Of a stretch of DNA of 64,000 nt, positions 1 through 8,170 are shown one piece after another. The notes under the pieces were generated by a model. The model was not told the DNA's origin, searched no databases, and was given only the letters and a program-made list of their open reading frames with translations. This DNA is from Levilactobacillus suantsaii (GTDB lineage Bacteria; Bacillota; Bacilli; Lactobacillales; Lactobacillaceae). Made by a program: the position numbers and the translations under genes. How positions within the stretch are numbered: the first letter of the stretch is position 1; each line of letters begins with the position of its first letter. The stretch spans positions 1 to 64,000 of the forward strand of contig NZ_QXIL01000008.1 of the NCBI RefSeq assembly GCF_004115745.1, in the 5' to 3' direction.

Positions 1-89
1 AATAACCTCTTTCATTGTTTGTGTAGGAACATCAATGATAACAGAGATTTGTCTTGGTGTTTTTTATTTTATCAATTAGCTAAAAGTAT

Positions 90-578
90 TTGGCTAACTT
101 GATTATAAAACGCGCGACTGAATTTAAGGGTGTTGATGGTGCTAACTACACTTCTACAGATTTGGATGCATTTGCTCAATCTAACAAGTTGGTAACCCTT
201 TACACGCCAACCTACCAAGTTAATGGTAAGAATGCTTACACTAAGTACACGCTAGTTTCTGTACAAAGTGGTTCTTATGGTGTTGGCAACCAAGCTCAAT
301 TGGTATATATTGCCAAGGAATACACTGATGCAACGTCACCAGTTGGTGATGGTACTGCTAACTCGACTGAAACTGATACAGGTCATGTTGTTGGTGATAA
401 TCCTGCCGTTCACGGAAACAGTACTGCCGGGGGAAGCACTTCCGGAAACAGTAATGCCGGGGGAAGTGCTTCCGGAAACGATAATGCCGGGGGAAGTACT
501 TCCGGAAACGATAATGCCGGGGGAAGCACTTCCGGAAACAATAACGCCGGGGGAAGCACTTCCGCTGATAAAGCTTAG
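90..578 (+). pseudogene. C-terminal remnant of an S-layer protein with Gly/Ser/Asn-rich repeat tail
   Basis: The open frame starts at a TTG with no convincing ribosome binding site and an in-frame stop just upstream at 81-83. Residues about 15-80 resemble the C-terminal end of the intact S-layer protein encoded at 794-2149: both share a TLYTP(T/S)Y-type segment followed by a Tyr/Lys-rich strand and a SPV motif. No signal peptide or N-terminal wall-binding modules are present. The last 55 residues are five 10-residue repeats followed by a short end. I infer the 3' remnant of a second slp gene whose 5' part is lost or lies out of frame upstream. It could also be expressed as a short protein, but nothing supports export. 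Confidence 0.55.
414..563 (+). repeat. Five tandem 30-bp repeats encoding GNxNAGGSTS
   Basis: Five in-frame 30-bp units begin at 414, 444, 474, 504 and 534. Each encodes a 10-residue block of the form G-N-x-(T/N)-A-G-G-S-(T/A)-S. Units 3 and 4 encode identical peptides. The low divergence suggests recent unit duplication. The tail is absent from the intact paralogue at 794-2149. Confidence 0.9.
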
Positions 579-621
579 TCCTTTGTCGCTCGTTAATTAA
601 TTTTAAGTTAGTGGTTGTTTT

Positions 622-655
622 AAAGGTACCTAGACTTTTTGTCGGGTACCTTTTT
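622..655 (+). terminator. Rho-independent terminator after S-layer remnant
   Basis: AAAGGTACC at 622-630 pairs with GGTACCTTT at 645-653, with a T-rich 3' side. Confidence 0.8.
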
Positions 656-742
656 ATTGTAAAAATTAATTATGGAGTTTGAGTAGAGTATAGTGGATGA
701 CAATTATTAACAGTTTATCGGTTTTATCATTAGTGAATATGA

Positions 743-748
743 TATAAT
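743..748 (+). promoter_or_regulatory. -10 element of the S-layer gene promoter
   Basis: A perfect TATAAT lies 45 bp upstream of the S-layer start. No clear -35 is visible at 17 bp. The gene has a strong GGAGGAG ribosome binding site at 776-782. Confidence 0.5.
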
Positions 749-793
749 TAAGCCCGTTACATAAACTTATTCATCGGAGGAGAAGATTACATT

Positions 794-2149
794 ATGCAAT
801 CACGTTTAGCAAAAACCTTGTACCTTGGGTTAGCTGCATTGAGCTTAGGCGCCGTGGCGTCGGTCTCAACAACGGCTAGTGCCAAGAGTAAGGCTAAAGT
901 TGTGTCCACTAAGCCCTTAAAGACGGCACCGGAAACGCGGAATGTTCAAGTTACAGGAACCAACGCTATTTACTCTAAACCGGGAACGGTTAAGGGCGCT
1001 AAGATCGTGGCTTCTAAGAAAACGGTCAAGAAGTTGGCGAACTCCAAGAAGTCTGCCGATTACTTCCGGGCTTACAGTATGCAGGTCACCAACAAGGGGT
1101 CCGTTTACTACAAAGTCGTGGCTATGAACGGGAAGCACCGCGGCTACATCTACGGGGGGAAGAAGGACACTGTCTTCGCTGGGGGCATTAAGTCTGCAAC
1201 CACCACGCAAACGGCTAATCTGTCAGCGAACACGACCGTTTACTTTGCCAAGCCAGGCAAGACCAACGTGACGTGGAGTGCCCCGAAGTACACCCAATAT
1301 AAGGCTTCTAAGCAGGCCGCCAACACGTTACCGTTCGCTAAGGACACCCTGACCGTCACCAAGGCCGAAACCAAGACCCGTGAAGGTTCCCTGTACTACT
1401 ACGTGGAAGATGCGGCTCATCCATCCATCAATGGTTGGATCTACAGCGGCGCTTTGACTACCACGCAAAATACGTTTGATGCTAAGTCCGACGTGAAGGT
1501 CAACTTCCAGACGACTTCCGGCGCTATCGTGAAGTCGACAACGTTAGCTGGTTTAAAAGCAAATGATGGTGGTAAGGTAGCAACCAAAGTTGGTACTGCG
1601 GTTGGAACGGATGCTGCTAACCAAGCAACGGATGCTTGGGGTGCGGCTGCACTAGCTGGCACTGGCTACGCTTACAAGCGTTCGGATTCCATGAATAATG
1701 CGGCTTTAACAGCGGCTAAGTCCGGGGACACCATTACTTTGTATGTAACCCAAAATGTAGCCCAAAGCACCAAAATCAACTTTTACGCGGTCACTAATGA
1801 CCTGTCCCAACAAGGAAAACAGTTGAAGGCTTACACTAAGAGTGCCTCGGCGACTACGGTTGCTTTCCCAGCATTAACGAACATGTTTGCTGGCGCTAAG
1901 GATTCAACTTACACAGCTAATGATGTGCAAGCTTATCTGACCGCCAATAACCTGACGACGCTTTACACGCCAAGTTATACAGTTGGTAACGACAAAGTCT
2001 ACATGAAATACACTTTCAACAGCGCGCTTAATGGAATCTATGGTTCAACTAACGCCAAGGCTTTCTACACGGGAACCCAAGAAAATGGGGCTTCACCGGT
2101 TGATACCATAGCGACTACCACGTCTGCGAATCAAGATTACGTGGGCTAA
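794..2149 (+). CDS. S-layer protein of the L. brevis SlpA type
   Basis: The 451-residue exported protein has a signal peptide (positive start, hydrophobic core, likely cleavage after TASA near residue 30). The N-terminal third holds two modules of about 90 residues, each ending in a GSVYYKVV- or GSLYYYVE-type strand followed by G-Y/W-I-Y-(G/S)G. This is the wall-binding half of L. brevis SlpA as I remember it, including TGTNA(I/L)Y(S/T)KPGTVKGAK. The C-terminal half is Ala/Thr-rich and would form the lattice. Length is close to SlpA (about 465 residues). It has its own -10, a strong ribosome binding site and a strong terminator, as expected for a very highly expressed single-gene unit. Confidence 0.9.
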   Translation: MQSRLAKTLYLGLAALSLGAVASVSTTASAKSKAKVVSTKPLKTAPETRNVQVTGTNAIYSKPGTVKGAKIVASKKTVKKLANSKKSADYFRAYSMQVTNKGSVYYKVVAMNGKHRGYIYGGKKDTVFAGGIKSATTTQTANLSANTTVYFAKPGKTNVTWSAPKYTQYKASKQAANTLPFAKDTLTVTKAETKTREGSLYYYVEDAAHPSINGWIYSGALTTTQNTFDAKSDVKVNFQTTSGAIVKSTTLAGLKANDGGKVATKVGTAVGTDAANQATDAWGAAALAGTGYAYKRSDSMNNAALTAAKSGDTITLYVTQNVAQSTKINFYAVTNDLSQQGKQLKAYTKSASATTVAFPALTNMFAGAKDSTYTANDVQAYLTANNLTTLYTPSYTVGNDKVYMKYTFNSALNGIYGSTNAKAFYTGTQENGASPVDTIATTTSANQDYVG

Positions 2150-2172
2150 TCCCAATTAAATCGAGTCAAAAG

Positions 2173-2206
2173 AAATCCCTCGCCAACTATTTGGCGAGGG
2201 ATTTTG
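2173..2206 (+). terminator. Strong terminator of the S-layer gene
   Basis: A perfect 14-bp stem (AAATCCCTCGCCAA at 2173-2186 with its complement at 2191-2204), a 4-base loop and a following T tract. Confidence 0.95.
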
Positions 2207-2208
2207 CT

Positions 2209-2723
2209 GTTCTGGGGGAATCGAGTGACGGATCAAGAAACGGGAAAACTGACCAAACAAACTCGTTCCTTGGTCGGTCTAGCATAGCGAACCGTCCGCC
2301 CAGTTGAACCGGACTGGGGTTGAACGGCTTGGGGAGGCTATGACTTTTAGCCCCGGTGGGGAGAAGCGCGGGATAATCGCCGGGCGTCTACCCAATAATG
2401 CCAGAGGACCTGAGTCGTTGAGCAGGTAATAAGCGCCGATTCGTCGTGGATTGAGTCGAACCGGTGTGGTATCGCGGCAGTGATCATCGAAATCATCTCG
2501 ATTTATTGGAATTGCGCTGAGTGTAGTCCCTTTCTGGAACGAAGCCCAAGGAAAACGCTTAAAAATGGTGCGCGTGGGGGCCGTTGCTAAGGTAAGTAAC
2601 TTTTTTAAGTTGACTTTCATTTCTAAAATAGTTTACCCGGTAACCTACCCCATTTTTTGGGAGAGGTGCTACACTAGGGAAAAACGAAGATGGGCAGCAT
2701 CTGCGAAAGGGAAGTGGGCAATT
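2209..2723. other. Intergenic region without recognised gene
   Basis: About 510 bp with no convincing coding sequence. A TTGACT at 2610-2615 and a TACACT at 2670-2675 could belong to promoters for the next gene, but neither has a well-spaced partner. Confidence 0.4.
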
Positions 2724-3461
2724 ATGACCAAACAGATTGGAATAACCGTTAGTCTTTTATTGGGAATTGTCGGGGTCACGGCCCTGGGGGTTGCGGTCCC
2801 AACGTCGCCCCATGCACTGGGCGTGGTCAGCGCCACTAGTGCGGCTGTCATGGTGGCACAACGGCCGCGGCATTTCGTAAGCGCTACCGCGACTGGCCGG
2901 GCCCCGCTGGTCTGGCGGGCGCGGACGCCGGTCGTGACCAAGCTGGCAGTGGGGACCAGCAGTACGGCGACCGGGACGCAGGTGTCGAAGGCGGCCATCA
3001 CGCTAGAACGGAATTCAAATACGCCATCAACGGGGACCGGTGGCGCGCCTAGTAATCCGTCGAATTCGTCGAGTTTAGGGTCAACGAGCAGTAGTTCTTC
3101 ATCTACCAGTAGTAGCAATTCCGGCACCTCGAGTTCATCCGAAAAGCCGATCAATGGCGGAAACGGCGTGAATCAGAACGGTGGCGGGAGTAGTGGTGCG
3201 GGGAGCTCCTCGTCGAGCGGTACGCACGGTGGCACCGGCATCACGCCGACTAATGGCGGTGGTGGTGACCACCCGCAGAGTGGGGCGCCGACTTCCACGC
3301 AGTCGACGATTCCGGGAAGTCATTCCTGGGTCAGTGGCTGGTTACCGCAGACCAACGAGCAGGGGAAACTCCTCTTATTGAGTGCTGGGGGGCTGATCCT
3401 CTTGATTTCCGTGCTGACCGTGGCTTATGGCTGGTGGCGCGAACGTCGGTCAAAAGCGTAG
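2724..3461 (+). CDS. Sortase-anchored Ser/Gly-rich surface protein (LPQTNE)
   Basis: Start chosen at ATG 2724, with AAAGGGAAG ten bases upstream; an upstream in-frame extension has no ribosome binding site and no signal peptide. The 245-residue product has an N-terminal signal segment (ITVSLLLGIVGVTALGVAV), a low-complexity stalk of Ser runs and Gly/Asn/Ser blocks, then LPQTNE, a hydrophobic segment and a tail WWRERRSKA. This is a complete cell-wall sorting signal; LPQTxE is the sortase A motif of the plantarum/brevis group. No folded domain is recognised, so its role beyond a surface stalk is unknown. It lies just downstream of the S-layer gene. Confidence 0.8.
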   Translation: MTKQIGITVSLLLGIVGVTALGVAVPTSPHALGVVSATSAAVMVAQRPRHFVSATATGRAPLVWRARTPVVTKLAVGTSSTATGTQVSKAAITLERNSNTPSTGTGGAPSNPSNSSSLGSTSSSSSSTSSSNSGTSSSSEKPINGGNGVNQNGGGSSGAGSSSSSGTHGGTGITPTNGGGGDHPQSGAPTSTQSTIPGSHSWVSGWLPQTNEQGKLLLLSAGGLILLISVLTVAYGWWRERRSKA

Positions 3462-3475
3462 TTGAACGAACGCAA

Positions 3476-3502
3476 AAAGGCCCGGCAGTTGTCGGGCCTG
3501 AA
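3476..3502 (-). terminator. Terminator for the minus-strand gene at 3517-4155
   Basis: Read on the minus strand, CAGGCCCGACA pairs with TGCCGGGCCT and is followed by TTTTTG. No T tract exists on the plus side. Confidence 0.75.
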
Positions 3503-3516
3503 AAGGGGGACGGGAT

Positions 3517-4155
3517 TTAGATGAGTGGTGCGGTCATGAAGCCACCGGCGTTGCGGTTCCGCACGGCCGTGGCTAAATCAGTGGCGTGGGTGTACGTCTT
3601 GAGATCATCGGTCCCAAGCATCGCCCCTAACCAATCGAGCTGGGCAGGCGCAAACGGCGACTGGCCAGTCTCTTTTTGCCAATAAATCAGCGGTGGTAAG
3701 TCCAGAAGTTGAGCCATCTCGACCACCGACCGTTCCAGACAAGCGGTGCGCAAGAAGCGCAGAAGGTCGGCGTAGCTGTACTTGGCTGCCGGGTCCGTGC
3801 TGTCGGGATGGCCGTGGAAGCGCCGGGCAACTTGGGCACTGTCGGGCCACTTGATCATCGCGAGGCGCAACTCGGCTTCGTGGCGCAGGACACTGTCCGT
3901 TAAGACTTGTTCCATCGCTAGAGACAAGTCGTCCGCCGTGCGTAAGCGCTCGAAGTCACTAGCTGGCAACCCGTAAAAGCCCATCAAGAGGCGTTTCGTT
4001 TCCGGTTTGAGGCGGTGAGCCTGACTGTGTTCCAGGTTGAGGTAGTACCAGTCGGGAAGGTCGAATAGGGTTAACTCGGCGCGGAAGGTATCCAGGTCAT
4101 CCTGGTAGATCCACTGTCGCAGGGTCGTTAAAATTTCACCAACGGTTTGGCTCAT
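3517..4155 (-). CDS. Hypothetical protein, possibly a degenerate XRE-type regulator
   Basis: The 212-residue soluble protein starts at ATG 4155 with AAGGAG at a good distance. No family is recognised with confidence. It is helical, with two stretches whose spacing resembles helix-turn-helix units (around residues 50-70, KPETKRLLMGFYGLPASDF, and around 150-180, LDLPPLIYWQKETG). It has no signal peptide or membrane segment. It stands alone with its own terminator. A regulatory role is only a guess. Confidence 0.5.
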   Translation of the reverse strand: MSQTVGEILTTLRQWIYQDDLDTFRAELTLFDLPDWYYLNLEHSQAHRLKPETKRLLMGFYGLPASDFERLRTADDLSLAMEQVLTDSVLRHEAELRLAMIKWPDSAQVARRFHGHPDSTDPAAKYSYADLLRFLRTACLERSVVEMAQLLDLPPLIYWQKETGQSPFAPAQLDWLGAMLGTDDLKTYTHATDLATAVRNRNAGGFMTAPLI

Positions 4156-4465
4156 CGTTGCTCATCTCCTTATTTGTACGGTGAGTATACCAAGTCCAAG
4201 TGGTGATTTGCTGTGATGGTGCTAAGAAATTAGATAGAAAACGAATATTAAGGCCATAAGTTTGTCTATAATTCATATTTTTATATTTAAACGAATGGGC
4301 CACAACATGGTTGAACACCGTCAATATTAATAACTGTTTGGTTTAACTTTCGTTTATGGGGTGAGCCGATTACTTGCTAATGTTCGTGGTTTATGGCATA
4401 TTAACGCTGGCCTGAATAATCAATGAGGCCTTTCAATTAAGTGTTTATCATGAGGGGGCATTCTG

Positions 4466-5380
4466 ATGGAACCACGGTGGAACAATACGACTCCGGCTTT
4501 GCGTGATAAAGTCACGCACCGTGAGATGTTGGTATTATCAGATTTACGCGTGCAAGATATCACTCAGCAAGTTGATGCGAGTGACGTTGCTTTGGATTGG
4601 GAACATACCATTTTATTGAAGAATCTGCCGTCCGACGGGAAGACACGTCGGGGACGGACGATCGTTTGGAATGATTTGAGTGGGTTCTTATTGGTCACGG
4701 CGTCCCCCAACAATCTGATCGACCGGTTGTCGCGGGATAATCTGGTGAGCCGGTTGGACATGCAAGCTTATTTACAGGTTTGCCAGGGGAAAAATCCCGT
4801 TCCGTACGTTGTGGGGGACTTTCGGTTGATTGCTGTGGGCACGCAACAAAAAGAGCAGTACGACTGGATCAATCTCAAGTACTTCCAGACGATGATCCCG
4901 TTTAAGCGCAAGCGTGAGCGTGACCAAGCGTTGGTCATGTTGACCAACGGCGAGCAGTTATTGATTGAGGATACCGCCAGTCGCATGACGAACCGGAAGA
5001 CGACCGCCGATAAAATCTTCGCCCTGCAGCTGAACCAGGCCAAGCATGACTTTCAGTTGTATCGGCCGAACGAGGGCCTTAGTCAACGGAATTACACGAC
5101 GTTGCAGGCGTTTCAACTCGAAAAGATTGGTCAAGTCATCGAGCACGTCGTTCCGCGCTTGCGGAAACTCTTGACCGCAAAGGAGTGGTCGGACCTGGTC
5201 ACGGCAATCGAACGAAATCAGCGGATACCCGAGGATATGCGGGTTCAGCCACCGAAGCCGGATGACTCGGCGGCTAAAAAGCCGGTTAAGCATGACCCCA
5301 AGAAGTCGCCGAAACCGCACCAATGGGACCAACAAAAGGATCCAAAAAAACATGGTAATCAGGACGAAGCGGGGGATTGA
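4466..5380 (+). CDS. Possible ComK-like competence regulator with charged C-terminal tail
   Basis: The 304-residue protein starts at ATG 4466 behind GAGGGGG. Residues about 80-180 can be aligned by eye with the core of Bacillus ComK: an R-rich segment after a hydrophobic strand, KNPVPYVV where ComK has HKPPIMV, a hydrophobic strand, a DWINL segment where ComK has GWISH, and LVMLTNGEQLLI where ComK has VTFSNGKTMEL. ComK is a DNA-binding activator of competence genes. Residues 255-304 form a Lys/Pro/Asp/Gln-rich tail not found in B. subtilis ComK (192 residues). The match is weak and from memory; without it the gene is hypothetical. Confidence 0.45.
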   Translation: MEPRWNNTTPALRDKVTHREMLVLSDLRVQDITQQVDASDVALDWEHTILLKNLPSDGKTRRGRTIVWNDLSGFLLVTASPNNLIDRLSRDNLVSRLDMQAYLQVCQGKNPVPYVVGDFRLIAVGTQQKEQYDWINLKYFQTMIPFKRKRERDQALVMLTNGEQLLIEDTASRMTNRKTTADKIFALQLNQAKHDFQLYRPNEGLSQRNYTTLQAFQLEKIGQVIEHVVPRLRKLLTAKEWSDLVTAIERNQRIPEDMRVQPPKPDDSAAKKPVKHDPKKSPKPHQWDQQKDPKKHGNQDEAGD

Positions 5381-5597
5381 GCGGAAGCGGACAGAGTCTT
5401 ATAACGAATTAAATAAAAATATTTCAACGGGCGTGACCTGTTTACACTATATTCGTTTGTTCTATGTTACAATACGAAGAGTATCAACTTAACTCGTCAG
5501 TAGTTTGGCGGCTAGGTTGGTCCGCGATGACTATGTTGACGCTGGTGATAACCGGGCCAGTCACTCGGTTACGACCGGCACGAGGAGGAAGAGCACC

Positions 5598-5981
5598 ATG
5601 ACAGAAGTAGATGAAATGGCCGGTGACATCGAACGAATTCACCAATTGAATTCACTCCTACGGCCGTTTATCAAACGGCCGAGTAGCGGGGACGCGGTCA
5701 CGTTTGAACAATACCGGATTCTACACGAACTGATTCGGGAGAAGACCAGTACCAGTGAACTGTCGCGGCGGTTACACGTCGGGCAATCCATGATCTCGAT
5801 TCAGATCAGTCGGCTACTCAAGGGGGGCTACATCCGTGATGAGACCCTCCCGACCGACCGCCGGTACCATGTGTTTCAAATCACGCCCCGCGGGGAAGCG
5901 GTACATGAACACGTTAGTCTTGTGTTGACCCATGAGCTGCCCCAGTTGATGGCTAAGTTAGCCACCTACGTTAAAGTCTGA
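5598..5981 (+). CDS. MarR-family transcriptional regulator
   Basis: Start chosen at ATG 5598 with GAGGAGG 8-14 bases upstream; a longer frame from 5505 lacks a binding site. The 127-residue product has the MarR winged-helix layout: a helix carrying FEQYRILHEL, recognition region TSELSRRLHVGQSMISIQIS (about residues 52-71), and a wing with DRRYHVFQITPRG. MarR proteins are dimeric repressors usually responding to small phenolics or oxidants. No adjacent target gene is evident, since the next gene is convergent. Confidence 0.8.
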   Translation: MTEVDEMAGDIERIHQLNSLLRPFIKRPSSGDAVTFEQYRILHELIREKTSTSELSRRLHVGQSMISIQISRLLKGGYIRDETLPTDRRYHVFQITPRGEAVHEHVSLVLTHELPQLMAKLATYVKV

Positions 5982-6007
5982 TCCCACCAGTGGGCGGAAT
6001 GATGACA

Positions 6008-6043
6008 CGCAAAAAGGCCGAGACCAACGTCCCGACCTTTTTT
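6008..6043. terminator. Bidirectional terminator between convergent genes
   Basis: AAAAAGGCCGAGA pairs, with G-U pairs, with TCCCGACCTTTTTT. T tracts occur on both strands, serving the MarR gene and the minus-strand gene ending at 6051. Confidence 0.8.
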
Positions 6044-6050
6044 GTACCGC

Positions 6051-6311
6051 TTATTCGGCGGCTTCTACTTTATCGTCTGCTGGTTCTGCGAGGGCAGTCC
6101 CATTCTCGTCGACTAATTGAAGTTCCGTTTGTCGAATCACCACGAGGTCCCCGAAAGAATCGATCTTGTCTGTTTCCTTCTTCTTCAACTGGTCTGGTTC
6201 AACTTGAACCAGCGCCGAATGTTCGTACAGCTTGGTAATCGTGCCGTAGAATGAGGTCGAAAACAGTTCGGTTTCTTTGCAGTAGACCCGGTCATTTACG
6301 TGTAAAGCCAT
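6051..6311 (-). CDS. Small DUF2187-like protein
   Basis: Start chosen at ATG 6311 (MALHVND) because GGGGGA sits just upstream on the minus strand; the longer frame to 6395 has no such signal. The 86-residue product begins with a small beta-barrel-like stretch: V-x-D-R-V-Y, then a G-T-I-T-K strand and an SALVQVE strand. This resembles the KOW/DUF2187 type seen in short Firmicute proteins. The C-terminal 20 residues are acidic. Function is unknown; a nucleic-acid-binding role is family-level inference. Confidence 0.55.
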   Translation of the reverse strand: MALHVNDRVYCKETELFSTSFYGTITKLYEHSALVQVEPDQLKKKETDKIDSFGDLVVIRQTELQLVDENGTALAEPADDKVEAAE

Positions 6312-6442
6312 GAATGATCGTCCCCCATAAAAGTAATTTATAACAGGGTAAGGGTTATGCCGAAAAATGTCAAGGAAAATCGAAACTTTTTTCAATTAAG
6401 GGCTATTATTAAGGGAATTACCTTATAAACCATTCAGCGTCT

Positions 6443-6985
6443 TTAATGATGGCGTAACTGGTCGATACGTTCCTGGACCGTGAAGCGTTGGAGTAATTCA
6501 GTTTGCCGGGCGGTGTGTTTGGCCAGGTCACTGAGAAAGTCGATCTCCAGGTCACTCAACGGCGCCTGGGCCCGCGCGGCCGTCAACAGGTCATCGACGG
6601 CGTGATCCAGTTGGGCGTTGGCGGTTTTTAAGGCGGTGAAAGTCGGTAGGGTACTGAGGCCCCCGGCCGAGGAGACGGTCGTCGTGGTCGGTTGCGCCGG
6701 TTGCTTCTGCGGCGCGTCAGCCACGAAGTAGTAATAGACTTCGCGCGGCTTGAGCGTGGCCTTTTGAATCCGATGGTCAATCGATGGGGCCGCCGAGACC
6801 GCGCCCATCACGGCGGTCTGCGGGTAGCCGAGCTTGCCGAGCATCTGCCGCAGCTGAACCGCCCGTAACCCCTTGATGCCGGGGAAGCGACTGTCTGAGA
6901 CCACCTCGACCAACTTATCGTCTTGCAGCCAGGCGATGATCTGCTTGCGGATCTTAGCCGCCTGACTATTCTTGGTATTCGCCAA
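6443..6985 (-). CDS. Hypothetical protein with Thr/Ser/Pro linker
   Basis: A GTG at 6994 directly abuts the GGAGG, so the TTG at 6985 (9-base spacing) is the better start, giving 180 residues. The N-terminal part (about residues 1-85) is basic and helical and may be a winged-helix fold (KIRKQIIAWLQDD, then GLRAVQLRQMLGKLGYP). A Pro/Thr/Ser-rich linker follows, then a predicted helical bundle. No family is recognised and no membrane segment is seen. Confidence 0.55.
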   Translation of the reverse strand: MANTKNSQAAKIRKQIIAWLQDDKLVEVVSDSRFPGIKGLRAVQLRQMLGKLGYPQTAVMGAVSAAPSIDHRIQKATLKPREVYYYFVADAPQKQPAQPTTTTVSSAGGLSTLPTFTALKTANAQLDHAVDDLLTAARAQAPLSDLEIDFLSDLAKHTARQTELLQRFTVQERIDQLRHH

Positions 6986-7142
6986 TCTGTTCACCCTCCA
7001 TTAGACACCAATTAGACTTAATTAATGTCGGAATTATTAATAACATTACACCATTTTTGCGGGGGCGAATGCAAGGCGGGCACGCATTTTTTTGCCGCTT
7101 TCGCGCGTCTTTTTGGGAGCCGTCGCTAATTTCGCGGGTAAA

Positions 7143-7224
7143 TATGGTACAATCGAGCTACATGGTTGAAAAGGGTGCCGCGCGTCAACCACCGGCCAAA
7201 CGACGTTGCGCGCGGCTTTTTGTT
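7143..7224 (+). ncRNA. Short terminated transcript or attenuator upstream of 7371 gene
   Basis: An extended -10 (TATGG then TACAAT at 7148-7153) is followed about 25 bases on by GCCGCGCG (7177-7184), which pairs with CGCGCGGC (7209-7216) before TTTTT. An alternative hairpin, GGTTGA (7164-7169) with TCAACC (7185-7190), would sequester the 5' arm of that terminator. This is the geometry of an antiterminator/terminator switch. The bases AAGGGTGCCGCG resemble a damaged T-box sequence, but no T-box stem I is seen. It could instead be a free RNA of about 65 nt. Confidence 0.4.
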
Positions 7225-7370
7225 TGACCACGAGTAGTGGGGTGTGAGTCCCAACTACTGCTCTGCTTCCACGTGATTGGCCACAGGACGAATGACGCTC
7301 GGAAGTCCGGCGATGAGTCCTTAGGATTCCCCGTCCGGTAGTCAATTGATTATATATAGGAGTGAACATT

Positions 7371-7637
7371 TTGCATATTTTTAAAGATGAAAACGGAATT
7401 CGCTTGGTCGTTTCCCACCAATTAGGCCACTTTGCCGTCCACTTCGCGGATTATGCCCCGGAGCAGGAATTCATCAACTACGGCTTGAGCCAAGACAAGC
7501 GGGGGCGTTATCATCTCACCATCGAGAAGACCAACTTAACGGCGCTGCAGGCGTCGGTCTTCGATAAGGACGTCATCTTTGGTGATTTGGGCGATGAAGT
7601 TACCCCTATCAACGGCGTTACCTTCATGTTACTCTAA
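7371..7637 (+). CDS. Hypothetical small protein
   Basis: TTG at 7371 is chosen because AGGAG at 7358-7362 overlaps the upstream GTG candidate but is 8 bases from this TTG. The product is 88 residues, soluble, and looks beta-strand-rich. No family is recognised. It follows the attenuator-like region at 7143-7224 and has its own strong terminator. Confidence 0.55.
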   Translation: MHIFKDENGIRLVVSHQLGHFAVHFADYAPEQEFINYGLSQDKRGRYHLTIEKTNLTALQASVFDKDVIFGDLGDEVTPINGVTFMLL

Positions 7638-7677
7638 GCTTGAACCAGGGGAGTGGCGCGATGCTAAGCGCAACACG

Positions 7678-7702
7678 GGTCCGGCAGTTGCCGGACCTTT
7701 TT
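7678..7702 (+). terminator. Terminator
   Basis: A perfect 9-bp stem GGTCCGGCA/TGCCGGACC with a short loop, then TTTTT. Confidence 0.9.
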
Positions 7703-8048
7703 CGCGTCATCTAATTGGGAGAGTCAAGGCCTGCGAAGCCATCGACCGCGATGCGCCCCTTAACCGGCCAGCCGGGTTAGCGGATGACGACGAGGTGATC
7801 TATGAGCTGACGCCAAGAAGGACGCCGAGGTCTTCCTGGAAAGTAGCATTGCGTGAGTCACCAAGCTAGACCAGCACGTGAACCAATCAGCGGGTGTCAA
7901 TCCGCCGGGCACGACTGGCGCCCAACCAACTTAGTATTAAGTCGCTAAGAGTGGGCTAAACATGTGCATTCCGATTATATTCGCTGTATAACAAGGGTGT
8001 GCGTTCAATGACAACGCATAAAGTGATTTCTTTTGTTAACGGATAACT
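7703..8048. other. Non-coding stretch
   Basis: About 350 bp with no convincing gene. An open frame running from 7579 to 7869 passes through the terminator above and is not credible. Confidence 0.4.
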
Positions 8049-8170
8049 TATAATCAGAGCAATGTCGCATTTCGTAGAACCTTTCCTCCAAACAAGAACT
8101 ATCGTTTTGTGACCGTTGGTTATGGGCTATGCGATCGGATACCGGTGCCTGCGGGTGCCGGTATTTTTAT
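8049..8170 (+). ncRNA. Candidate small regulatory RNA with anti-Shine-Dalgarno segment
   Basis: A perfect -10 (TATAAT at 8049-8054) is followed about 85 bases later by an intrinsic terminator: ATACCGGTGCC (8139-8149) pairs with GGTGCCGGTAT (8154-8164, with G-U pairs) before a T tract. The RNA would start near 8061 and be about 110 nt long. It contains CCTTTCCTCC at 8080-8089, which is complementary to a strong ribosome binding site. A 16-codon frame exists inside but has no ribosome binding site. The -35 is weak. Confidence 0.45.

Noticed and set aside
2279-2620. Minus-strand frame of 113 codons starting with a signal-like MKVNLKKLLTLATA
   Set aside because: No ribosome binding site, low-complexity Arg/Pro-rich remainder, and it lies opposite the promoter region of the 2724 gene.
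7579-7869. Plus-strand frame of 96 codons
   Set aside because: It overlaps the 7371 gene, passes through a strong terminator, and has no start signal.
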